The notes under the pieces are model-generated. The model was not told the origin of the DNA and did no database searches. It saw nothing but the letters and a program-made list of their open reading frames with translations. DNA of 5,592 nt from Pseudomonadota bacterium (GTDB taxonomy: Bacteria; Pseudomonadota; Gammaproteobacteria; Steroidobacterales; Woeseiaceae): contig JADFKA010000136.1 in assembly GCA_022565135.1 (NCBI GenBank), forward strand, positions 1 through 5,592. The letters are read 5' to 3'. Below are positions 1-5,592 of the stretch, piece after piece; position 1 is the stretch's first letter, and every line of letters starts with the position of its first letter. A program made the position numbers and the translations under genes.

Positions 1-45
1 CTGTGGAGGCTTTAGGTCACACTGACTTGTGTGAGCTGGGTAGGG

Positions 46-87
46 CTGTCTGCAGGAACCCGCTCCGGCGAGGCAGAGCAGATTTTT
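46..87 (+). terminator. Possible intrinsic terminator of an upstream gene
   Basis: CTG-TCTGC (46-53) can pair with GCAGA-CAG (73-77 and 79-81, with G78 bulged). The stem is followed by a run of five T at 83-87. The stem is short and the 19-nt loop is large, although a small GGA/TCC pairing is possible inside it. It would end a gene to the left of the window and separate it from the receptor promoter that starts at about 111. No coding sequence is visible in 1-45. Weak call. Confidence 0.3.
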
Positions 88-110
88 GCAACCATAGGTT
101 TTAATCGCAG

Positions 111-139
111 TTGCGAATCATTCTCATTTGCATTAAAAT
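111..139 (+). promoter_or_regulatory. Sigma70-like promoter of the TonB receptor
   Basis: TTGCGA (111-116) and TAAAAT (134-139) are separated by exactly 17 nt. They match the -35 and -10 consensus at 4/6 and 5/6 positions. Transcription would begin near 146. That makes ATG 148 almost leaderless and would favour the in-frame ATG at 172, which still leaves a complete signal peptide. The Fur-like site lies between the two boxes, the usual geometry for iron repression. Confidence 0.45.
113..131. promoter_or_regulatory. Fur box (iron-responsive operator)
   Basis: Read on the minus strand, 131-113 is GCAAATGAGAATGATTCGC. It matches 13 of 19 positions of the classical Fur consensus GATAATGATAATCATTATC, including the AATGA-AAT-ATT core. 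It sits between the predicted -35 and -10 of a FecA-like receptor, where Fur with ferrous iron would block RNA polymerase. The assignment rests on consensus matching by eye plus context; no regulator gene is in the window. Confidence 0.6.
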
Positions 140-147
140 TTCGCCAA

Positions 148-2297
148 ATGATGAGCAAGCTATTCAGCGCCATGCAAAACCACTTCAATTCTGCCGGCCG
201 CGCCAGCCTTTGCGCGGCTCTGATTGCTGTTTGCGCGGCAGCAGCGGCGCAGGACGCCGACCAGCGGCAACCCGCCGAACTGATTGATACGGTAACGATT
301 ATCGGCCACGCGAGCGATGTGGCCGACGTACCAGGCTCTGCCCACGTCATCGATAGCGAAGAACTCGACGTGTTTATCGAGACCGACATTCTGCGTGTGT
401 TGCGCAGCGTGCCCGGTGTGTACGTTCAGGAAGAAGAGGGTTTCGGGCTACGGCCGAACATCGGTATTCGTGGTTCAGGCCTCGATCGCAGCGCGCGCAT
501 CGCATTGCTCGAAGACGGCGTGCTGATCGCGCCGGCCCCCTACTCCGCCCCCTCGGCCTATTATTTTCCGACGCCGCGGCGCATGCATGCGCTCGAGGTA
601 CTCAAAGGTCCTGCCGCTGTAATCGTAGGCCCGCGAACGACGGGTGGCGCGATCAACATGATTTCGACACCGATTCCGAATGCCGCGGGCGGCAGGATCG
701 ATCTGCGCGCTGGCGAGTACAATACTAACGATGCACACCTTAATTTTGGCAGCCGCGGCGAGCGAGTTTCGTGGTTGCTGGAGACCGTGCAAAGCGCAAG
801 CGACGGGTTCAAACACATTGACGGCCCCGTTGGCGGCAACACGGGCTTCGTGCTTGAAGACTACATAGCGAAGCTGCAAATCGACAGTGATCCTGGCGAA
901 GCTGTGTATCAGAGTTTGCGATTCAAGACTGGCTATACGCAGCAAACATCAGACGAGACCTATCTCGGCCTGACCGAAGACGATTACGCAATCGATACGA
1001 ACCGGCGTTACGCGGCATCCGCGGGCGACGTTTTCGACAGCGAACACACGCAGTATCAGCTCAGTTATGTCATCGACCCGCGTAATAACTGGCGTGGCAA
1101 GATCACAGCGTACCGTAATGACTTCCGCAACGCATGACATTGCGCTCGGCTACCTCAAAGGCAACACGAGCCCCGATGATGCCATCACCAAGCGCGCCAA
1201 CAATCGCAGCTATGATTCGCAAGGTATACAGGCGCAACTTGAATGGGACTTCGGCTTTGGTGATAACGACATTGCGCTGACCGCGGGTTTTAGAATTCAC
1301 AAAGATGCAGAAGATCGTTTTCAGCACGAGAATGCCTACCGCATGGAAGACGGCGCACTCGTGCTGACGACAACGGGCGCGCCGGGTTCGGCAACGAATC
1401 GTGTATCGCGTGCGAATGTGCGTGCGTTTTTTGTCGAAACCGAAATTCGAACCGGCAAGTGGATCCTGACACCGGGGCTGCGCGTTGAAGATATCGATTT
1501 ACGGCGCCTCGATTACTCGACGGCCGATCCATCGCGCGGCCTGGGTGCCACGCGCATCGGTGAAAATTCGGTCTCGGCTGTGATCCCGGGCTTGGGCGTA
1601 CTATATCGGCTCAATCCTGCATGGCGCCTCCTGGCAGGCGTACACAAGGGCTTCAACCCGCCAGCGCCGGGCAGCACGGCCGACGAAGAAAGCAGCCTGA
1701 ATATCGAGGCCGGCGCGCGTTACGACAACGGCAATTGGAGTGTCGAGTCGATCTATTTCATCAACGACTACGACAACCTCGTCGGCACCGTGACCGAATC
1801 AACCGGGGGTGGCGTAAACATCGGTGATCAGTTTGACGGCGGTGAAGTCGAGTTACGACTGGACCGTCGGCCGCATCGATGTGCCGCTGCGCCTCGACTA
1901 CACGTGGACGACCAAAGCCGAATTCGGCAGCGCGTTTGACAGTGAATTCGATCCCTGGGGAAGCGTTGCGACCGGCGATGAACTGCCCTACATCCCGGAG
2001 CACCAGCTGCGTGTGTCGGCTGGTCTTGTGACCGGGAAGTGGCGCTTGAACCTGGCAGCCAGCTACATCGGCAAGTTGCGCACGATGGCCGGACAAGGCG
2101 CCTATGTTGCCGCGGAATCGGTCAACGCACACGTGGTTTGGAACCTGATCGCCGCCTGGCAATTCACGCCGAGGCTCTCGACGTATGTCAAATTCGACAA
2201 CCTGCTGGATGAATCCTACATTGCGGCGCGGCGACCGGCCGGCATCAGGCCGGGATTGCCGCGAACCGCGTACCTGGGGCTCAGATATAGTTTGTAG
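148..2297 (+). pseudogene. FecA-like TonB-dependent outer-membrane receptor, broken by two frame changes
   Basis: Outer-membrane beta-barrel receptor for energised uptake, probably of a ferric chelate such as ferric citrate. Frame 1 (148 to ~1130) carries a signal peptide ending near AAAA-QDAD, a TonB box DTVTII (286-303), and a plug with GIRGSGLDRSARIALLEDGV, LKGPAAVIVG and TTGGAINM. Frame 2 (~1130 to ~1850) continues the barrel with NNRSYDSQGIQ, GFNPPAPGSTADEES and IGDQFDGGEVE. Frame 3 (~1851 to 2297) completes it with ELPYIPEHQLRVSAGL and RRPAGIRPGLPRTAYLGL. Start candidates are ATG 148, 151 and 172; none has a good Shine-Dalgarno, and 172 fits the promoter best. There is no N-terminal signalling (STN) domain. 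Both breaks need a +1 shift, and both fall where I remember family members having extra residues: a WYKL-type segment after RNDF-RN, and a GLE-type segment after GGEVE. Small out-of-frame deletions are therefore likelier than single-base errors. The last residue is Leu instead of the usual outer-membrane Phe. Family assignment is firm; substrate is inferred. Confidence 0.88.
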
Positions 2298-2312
2298 GAG
2301 CCCGCTCCTACA
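2293..2312. repeat. REP-derived palindrome at the junction of two convergent genes
   Basis: TGTAGGAGCCCGCTCCTACA is a perfect palindrome with 9-nt arms (TGTAGGAGC / GCTCCTACA) around CC. Each arm equals the head of the REP units at 4984-5062 (GTAGGAGCCCGC), placed so that the GTAG ends point outward. The TAG of the left GTAG (2295-2297) is the stop of the receptor. The TAG of the right GTAG read on the minus strand (2310-2308) is the stop of the lipoprotein. It can form a strong hairpin in either transcript, but no T-run follows on either side, so it is not a standard intrinsic terminator. It may act as an mRNA 3'-end stabiliser. Confidence 0.75.
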
Positions 2313-4266
2313 GCACGATCTTGGTTGCCGTATTCGAATACACGCTCTCAACGCCTGCGGTATTGAACGCCGTAATGGCAAACACGTAGGATCCGGGCAC
2401 GAGATTGTCGACGACGAACATCACGACGCCGGGGTTATTAATGGTGACAGATTTGGGATAACTGCCCGGCGTCGTACCCCAGTAGATCCGGTAACCTGCC
2501 AGATTAGTTATCGCCGTGCCATCTTCGTTTTCAGTCGGCGGCGTCCAGCTGAGCGTCGCAGAGCCCAGGCTGATCGCAGTGACCATTATCGAAAACGGCC
2601 CAAGTGTCGCGCTGGCGCTGCCATCGGACACCGTAATCCTGATGTCGCTGGCGATACCGACATCGGCGTCGCCAGGCGTACCCGAGATACCTCCGCTGGC
2701 CGTATTGAAGCTCGCCCAGCCTGGCAGGTTGGCTACGGAGAACGTCAGTGTGTCGCCGTCAGGATCGCTCGCAGTTGGCGTAAACGTGTAAAGCTCATTC
2801 GCGTTGACCTGTCCTGGTGGACTACCGGAGATTGTCGGTGCTGAATTGCTGTGGACGACGTTGATGGCAAAAGTTGCCAGGCTTGCAGAAAATTCGCCAT
2901 CGGACACGCTGATGACAATATTATTATAAGACCCTGCATTGCCGATTGCGGGTGTGCCGCTCAGGCGCCCGGTTGCGATGCTGAAGCTTGCCCAGCCGGG
3001 TCGGTTAACGATACTGAAGGTCAGCAAGTCCCCTTCCGGGTCTGCCGCCGACGGCGTGAAGGAGTAATTCGACCCGGCGATGATTGACGTCGCAGGACTG
3101 CCGAAGATTGTCGGCGCCTGGTTAAAAATCGAATCATCGATCCCGGCGCGTACCGCCGTGTTGATCGTTGCGATGATCGCATCGTCAGCACTGGCAATCA
3201 TGTCCAGTACGGCTGCCAGAGTCTGACGATAGTCGGCTGGCAACAGCGTCCGAATCAATACCGAATCCATGCCCGGTTGGACGCCGCCGAATGCTAGCAG
3301 CAAGTCCGCAATCCTGGAATTGTTCTCGACCGCCAGGCAAGCGATGAGACCAATGCGCACGGCATAGATCATTTCGCCGGTGACGTTGACGTCACCAGTC
3401 ATGCGGCTCGGAGACGACGCTGACACTCGCATGATCGCTGCATCCATCGCCGCCATCGCGTCCTGCCCGTTGACGTGCAACTCATCCTGCATTGACTCGA
3501 GGAACACCACCACTGCAACAACCGTCGCGATCGCGGAGGTCCTTGGCTCAGTGCGCGAACCACCAACGCCGTCAATAATCGTATCGGTGAGGTCGGATGC
3601 AAGCGCGCGCAGTACCTGGTTGCCCGAGGTGGACCGACCGTTCAAGAGGATCAAGTCACGTGTACGCCGGATGATCTCGGCGAGTGATTCGGATGACTTG
3701 ACTATCTCGGCAATGTTCGTCGCATCGATGCGGGTGCTCAAGGGTCCTGTATCGATGAGGGTCGACAAACCACTGCTCAACGCGGCAGTTACATAGGACT
3801 CAGCCGCCAAAATGTTTTCCGGGCTGAGCCCGCCAGGTAATTCGCGCGCAATCTCGACGGCAATGGTTGTGAAAGGATTTACGTTGCCGATCGTAATGTC
3901 ATCGAACTCGACTACTGCTCCGGCCAGGTCAAAATCCGGCGCATTGTTTGTCACGAGGTCGACGCCGCCGAGTGCCTCGATCGTCAGCGGATAATTCTTG
4001 GCTTTGGTGCGAATGGAAACGCCATAGTTTCCATTTGCGTCACTGGCAACCTGCGTGAGCATTTCACCGTCGCTGCGTCTGATCTTAACGACTGCGCCAA
4101 CGACAGGTCCATCGCCAACGCTGCCAGATAAACTATTGTTGGTAACGATCTCCGCATAGTCCTGGGAAAAACTACCGCCGTTTTCCAGGCAGCCGCTCAT
4201 CGCGATCGCCGTCGCGGCGAATATTGCCGCGTGGCGGATATGCCTGATTCCCCGCGTTCCATGCAT
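2308..4266 (-). CDS. Surface lipoprotein with two putative-Ig domains and a fibronectin type III domain
   Basis: 652 residues. A basic n-region and hydrophobic stretch (13-23) lead to a lipobox ending in Cys26 (AMSGC). Leu at +2 suggests outer-membrane sorting. Residues ~44-100 resemble a carboxypeptidase-regulatory-like fold (LSGSVGDGPVVGAVVKI, ASDANGNYGVSI). Residues ~110-375 form an alanine-rich, mostly helical region that I do not recognise. Two putative-Ig/cadherin-like (He_PIG type) repeats follow at ~384-470 and ~476-564, both with a DPxGDxLTFS, PGWASF and GTP pattern. A fibronectin type III domain ends the protein (~566-650; ATLSWTPP, GYRIYWG, YVFAITAFNTAG). The ATG at 4266 is preceded by AGGAG (4279-4275) with 8-nt spacing. 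The leader carries a c-di-GMP-I riboswitch and a hairpin over this Shine-Dalgarno. Adhesive or matrix function is an inference from domain types and c-di-GMP control; no catalytic domain is visible. The stop codon lies within a REP palindrome. Confidence 0.88.
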   Translation of the reverse strand: MHGTRGIRHIRHAAIFAATAIAMSGCLENGGSFSQDYAEIVTNNSLSGSVGDGPVVGAVVKIRRSDGEMLTQVASDANGNYGVSIRTKAKNYPLTIEALGGVDLVTNNAPDFDLAGAVVEFDDITIGNVNPFTTIAVEIARELPGGLSPENILAAESYVTAALSSGLSTLIDTGPLSTRIDATNIAEIVKSSESLAEIIRRTRDLILLNGRSTSGNQVLRALASDLTDTIIDGVGGSRTEPRTSAIATVVAVVVFLESMQDELHVNGQDAMAAMDAAIMRVSASSPSRMTGDVNVTGEMIYAVRIGLIACLAVENNSRIADLLLAFGGVQPGMDSVLIRTLLPADYRQTLAAVLDMIASADDAIIATINTAVRAGIDDSIFNQAPTIFGSPATSIIAGSNYSFTPSAADPEGDLLTFSIVNRPGWASFSIATGRLSGTPAIGNAGSYNNIVISVSDGEFSASLATFAINVVHSNSAPTISGSPPGQVNANELYTFTPTASDPDGDTLTFSVANLPGWASFNTASGGISGTPGDADVGIASDIRITVSDGSASATLGPFSIMVTAISLGSATLSWTPPTENEDGTAITNLAGYRIYWGTTPGSYPKSVTINNPGVVMFVVDNLVPGSYVFAITAFNTAGVESVYSNTATKIVL

Positions 4267-4302
4267 GGGTTGCGCTCCTGCTTGTATTCAAGCGGGCAAC
4301 CC
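4267..4302 (-). promoter_or_regulatory. Shine-Dalgarno-sequestering hairpin, probable riboswitch expression platform
   Basis: On the minus strand GGGTTGC (4302-4296) pairs perfectly with GCAACCC (4273-4267), which directly abuts the ATG. Inside it GCTTG (4293-4289) pairs with CAAGC (4284-4280) around an AATA loop. The only Shine-Dalgarno, AGGAG (4279-4275), lies in the asymmetric internal loop between the two stems. Such a fold would hinder 30S access. It stands about 63 nt downstream of the riboswitch aptamer, and no hairpin with a U-run lies between them, so translational control is the simpler model. Direction (on or off) cannot be read from sequence. Confidence 0.6.
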
Positions 4303-4364
4303 TTATCGAGGATGAAATTAGATCGTCAAAGCACAGGCATGAATATGCCGGAAGCGGTTTTTTA

Positions 4365-4450
4365 ACTGGCGACTCCGCTGTCCTAGGATTAATACCCGTA
4401 GACCGGTAGCTTTGCGTCCCAACCTTTCGATTGGTTTGCCCTGTTTCAGT
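4365..4450 (-). promoter_or_regulatory. Cyclic-di-GMP-I (GEMM-I) riboswitch
   Basis: Minus-strand positions 4443-4403 read ACAGGGCAAACC, then CGAAAGG, then GGGACGCAAAGC, then TACCGG. These are the signature blocks of the class I c-di-GMP aptamer, in order and with normal spacing; the first block has the same sequence as I recall for the Vibrio cholerae Vc2 aptamer. CCAATC (4434-4429) pairs with GGTTGG (4424-4419) to present the GAAA tetraloop. The second arm (4410 to ~4370) has an apical GGGT-ATTA-ATCC hairpin and CTAC / CCTAGG sides that would form the tetraloop receptor. ACTG (4450-4447) and CAGT (4368-4365) close the structure. It reads toward the lipoprotein gene, with about 98 nt to its ATG. 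I could not identify a convincing promoter in 4451-4519. Confidence 0.93.
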
Positions 4451-4519
4451 ATTCGGATGCAACGGTAGCACTAATTTCAGAGGAAAAAACCTGTCTCGAA
4501 AGTGCGACGGAGATTATGT

Positions 4520-5592
4520 TTACCCTGTGCAGAAACCGGTCGGCTGTAGGAGCCCGCTAACGTATTCCCCAATCGCCAGACAAGATGTCAACCCGGGCGA
4601 CTCGATGCCGATTAAGTTAACTAGGCCGCGCACACCGTGATCCGCCGCACCCTGAATGACGAAGTCTGGAGCAGGTTTTCCAGGTCCGTGCAGTTTCGGT
4701 CGCACACCCGTGTAGTCAGGCGATAGCTTGCTCTCGTCAAGACCCGGGTAATAGCGTCTGATCGCTGCAACGAATTCTGGCTTGCGATTTTCATCAAAGT
4801 CGTAATCGACTTCATCAATCCAGATTACGTCTGGCCCGAATCGGGTGATTCCTGCCAGATCATTCGTAGCATGAATGCCAAGTCCACCATCGATCGGCAG
4901 CGGATAAATCAGATGTTTGAACGGCGACTTGCCTCGGTATGCAAAATAATGACCTTTCGCCAAATATTGCTGCAAGAGCCCGGGGAAATCGCCCGCGTGG
5001 CGGGCTCCTACAGGTATCGATCCTTCCGCATTCTGTAGGAGCCCGCCACGCGGGCGATTTCCACTCAGGACAAGTTGCACCGCCCCAAGTCCCGCCGAAT
5101 TCACCAACGTCTTACAAGCGAACACTTCACCGCCGCATTCGAATCGGAGGCCTTGCCCTTCCAATTTCAGATTCGTCACTTCGCTATTCAAGACGACCTC
5201 ATTGCCATGCGCTTCAATGTCTGCCTGCATCGCGAGCATCAATGTGTGCGAATCAACGATGCCGGTTGACGGCGATAACAATGCAGAGACGCATTCGACG
5301 TTGGGTTCAATTTCACCAATCTCATCGGCGCTCATCATTCGCAAATCGTCGACACCGTTCTTTAGTCCTTGCTGTTGTATCTTGCGCAGCTTATCCAGCT
5401 CGTTTTTCCGCGTGGCAACGATCAATTTACCGATACGTTGATGATCCACATTACGATCGGCGCAATAGTGGTAAAGCAACTGCCTGCCCCGCACACACAG
5501 CCGCGCCTTGAGCGAGTGCTCTGGATAGTAAATGCCGGCGTGGATAACCTCGGAGTTGCGGCTGCTGGAGTGCATGCCGATGCGGGCTTCGG
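4520..5592 (-). CDS. FAD-dependent oxidoreductase, L-2-hydroxyglutarate oxidase/dehydrogenase-like (5' end outside window)
   Basis: Flavoenzyme of the LhgO/L2HGDH branch of the DAO superfamily, which oxidises 2-hydroxy acids such as L-2-hydroxyglutarate. Diagnostic stretches are SSRNSEVIHAGIYY and SLKARLCVRGRQLLY just inside the window, then GKLIVAT, PSTGIVDSHTL, TLVNSAGLGA, QYLAKGHYFAYRGKSPF, HLIYPLP, GLGIHAT and the C-terminal GIESPGLTSCLAIGEYV. The frame stays open to the window edge (EARIG precedes the Met at 5575), so that Met is internal and the FAD-binding GxGxxG segment lies beyond 5592. Residues ~172-198, counted from that Met, are encoded by a REP doublet. This adds roughly 27 residues between SAGLGAVQLV and GLLQQYLAKGH, where I expect a much shorter linker in relatives. 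The C-terminal tail after GEYV is also partly REP-coded. The frame is intact, so the gene may be functional, but the insertion could impair folding. Exact substrate is uncertain. Confidence 0.87.
   Translation of the reverse strand, partial: EARIGMHSSSRNSEVIHAGIYYPEHSLKARLCVRGRQLLYHYCADRNVDHQRIGKLIVATRKNELDKLRKIQQQGLKNGVDDLRMMSADEIGEIEPNVECVSALLSPSTGIVDSHTLMLAMQADIEAHGNEVVLNSEVTNLKLEGQGLRFECGGEVFACKTLVNSAGLGAVQLVLSGNRPRGGLLQNAEGSIPVGARHAGDFPGLLQQYLAKGHYFAYRGKSPFKHLIYPLPIDGGLGIHATNDLAGITRFGPDVIWIDEVDYDFDENRKPEFVAAIRRYYPGLDESKLSPDYTGVRPKLHGPGKPAPDFVIQGAADHGVRGLVNLIGIESPGLTSCLAIGEYVSGLLQPTGFCTG
4544..4558 (+). repeat. Half REP unit at the 3' end of the oxidoreductase gene
   Basis: CTGTAGGAGCCCGCT matches the head of the right REP at 5033-5046 over 14 nt but lacks the second stem arm and tail. 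It lies inside the coding sequence, 22 nt before the oxidoreductase stop. Read on the minus strand it encodes the SGLLQ that follows the conserved GEYV end. It may be a decayed insertion that replaced the original C-terminus, or a chance match, since Gly-Leu-Leu is a natural ending for this family. Confidence 0.55.
4984..5062. repeat. Inverted REP doublet (REPIN/BIME-like) inside a coding sequence
   Basis: Positions 4984-5013 and 5033-5062 are exact reverse complements over 30 nt, separated by 19 nt. Each arm is itself a REP unit: a GTAG tetranucleotide, then GAGCCCGC-CAC-GCGGGC (a 6-bp stem with a 3-nt loop), then GATTTCC. The GTAG heads face each other across the spacer. This is the architecture of REPINs, which are mobilised by RAYT (TnpA-REP) transposases in related bacteria. 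No RAYT gene is in the window. The whole element is translated in the oxidoreductase frame with no stop codon. Confidence 0.92.

Noticed and set aside
17..34. Inverted repeat TCACAC-N6-GTGTGA resembling a CRP site
   Set aside because: The half-sites are in the reverse order of a CRP operator (TGTGA-N6-TCACA), and it lies about 75 bp upstream of the predicted promoter; no T-run makes it a terminator.
51..64. TGCAGGAACCCGCT resembles the REP head
   Set aside because: Two mismatches, no second stem arm or tail, and it overlaps a possible terminator loop; too weak to call a REP.
1067..1939. Programmed frameshifting or a second separate gene in the receptor region
   Set aside because: No slippery heptamer or start signal with a Shine-Dalgarno at either junction, and the three frames together make one receptor with missing residues.
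1761..2381. 206-codon open frame on the minus strand opposite the receptor's 3' part
   Set aside because: Arg/Gly/Gln-rich translation with no recognisable motif, antisense to clearly conserved receptor sequence; a high-GC shadow frame.
4336..4349. GGCAT-GAAT-ATGCC hairpin between riboswitch and gene as a transcription terminator
   Set aside because: Only 5 bp and followed on the minus strand by TGTGCTTTGACG rather than a U-run.
4451..4519. Promoter for the riboswitch transcript
   Set aside because: Only an AATACT-like -10 with no matching -35 was found, and it overlaps the riboswitch closing stem; not supportable.
4939..5511. 190-codon plus-strand frame through the REP doublet
   Set aside because: Antisense to conserved oxidoreductase motifs; its repeated NRPRGG / ARHAGD segments are just the REP palindrome read on the other strand.

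Overview
The window looks like a moderately GC-rich chromosomal segment of a gammaproteobacterium, probably environmental or marine. The reasons are a TonB-dependent outer-membrane receptor with a Fur-type promoter, a lipobox lipoprotein, a class I cyclic-di-GMP riboswitch, and a REP family with a GTAGGAGCCCGC head of the kind seen in pseudomonads, xanthomonads and relatives. The taxonomic call is inference; there is no rRNA or marker gene to fix it.

Layout from left to right. Positions 1-147 hold a possible terminator of an upstream gene and a Fur-box/sigma70-like promoter. Positions 148-2297 (+) encode a FecA-like TonB-dependent receptor broken by two frame changes, so it is probably a pseudogene. 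A perfect palindrome made of two REP heads (2293-2312) supplies the stop codons of both converging genes. Positions 2308-4266 (-) encode a 652-residue lipoprotein with a carboxypeptidase-regulatory-like N-terminal region, two putative-Ig (cadherin-like) domains and a C-terminal fibronectin type III domain. Its 253-nt upstream gap (4267-4519) contains a clear c-di-GMP-I (GEMM-I) riboswitch and then a hairpin that folds over the Shine-Dalgarno sequence next to the start codon. Positions 4520-5592 (-) hold the 3' part of an FAD-dependent oxidoreductase of the L-2-hydroxyglutarate oxidase/dehydrogenase (LhgO/L2HGDH) type, whose N-terminus is beyond the window edge.

Two things stand out. First, the surface lipoprotein appears to be a c-di-GMP riboswitch target, probably controlled at translation initiation. 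That fits a role in adhesion or biofilm matrix, but the protein's function is not known from sequence. Second, REP sequences have worked their way into gene bodies and gene ends. A complete 79-bp inverted REP doublet (REPIN/BIME-like, perfect 30-bp arms) lies inside the oxidoreductase reading frame and is translated without a stop. A half-REP forms part of the same gene's 3' end, and the palindrome at 2293-2312 ends two genes at once.

The iron-uptake receptor and the oxidoreductase show no evident functional link to the lipoprotein. The receptor faces it tail to tail. The oxidoreductase lies upstream of it on the same strand, but the riboswitch between them suggests that the lipoprotein has its own transcript.
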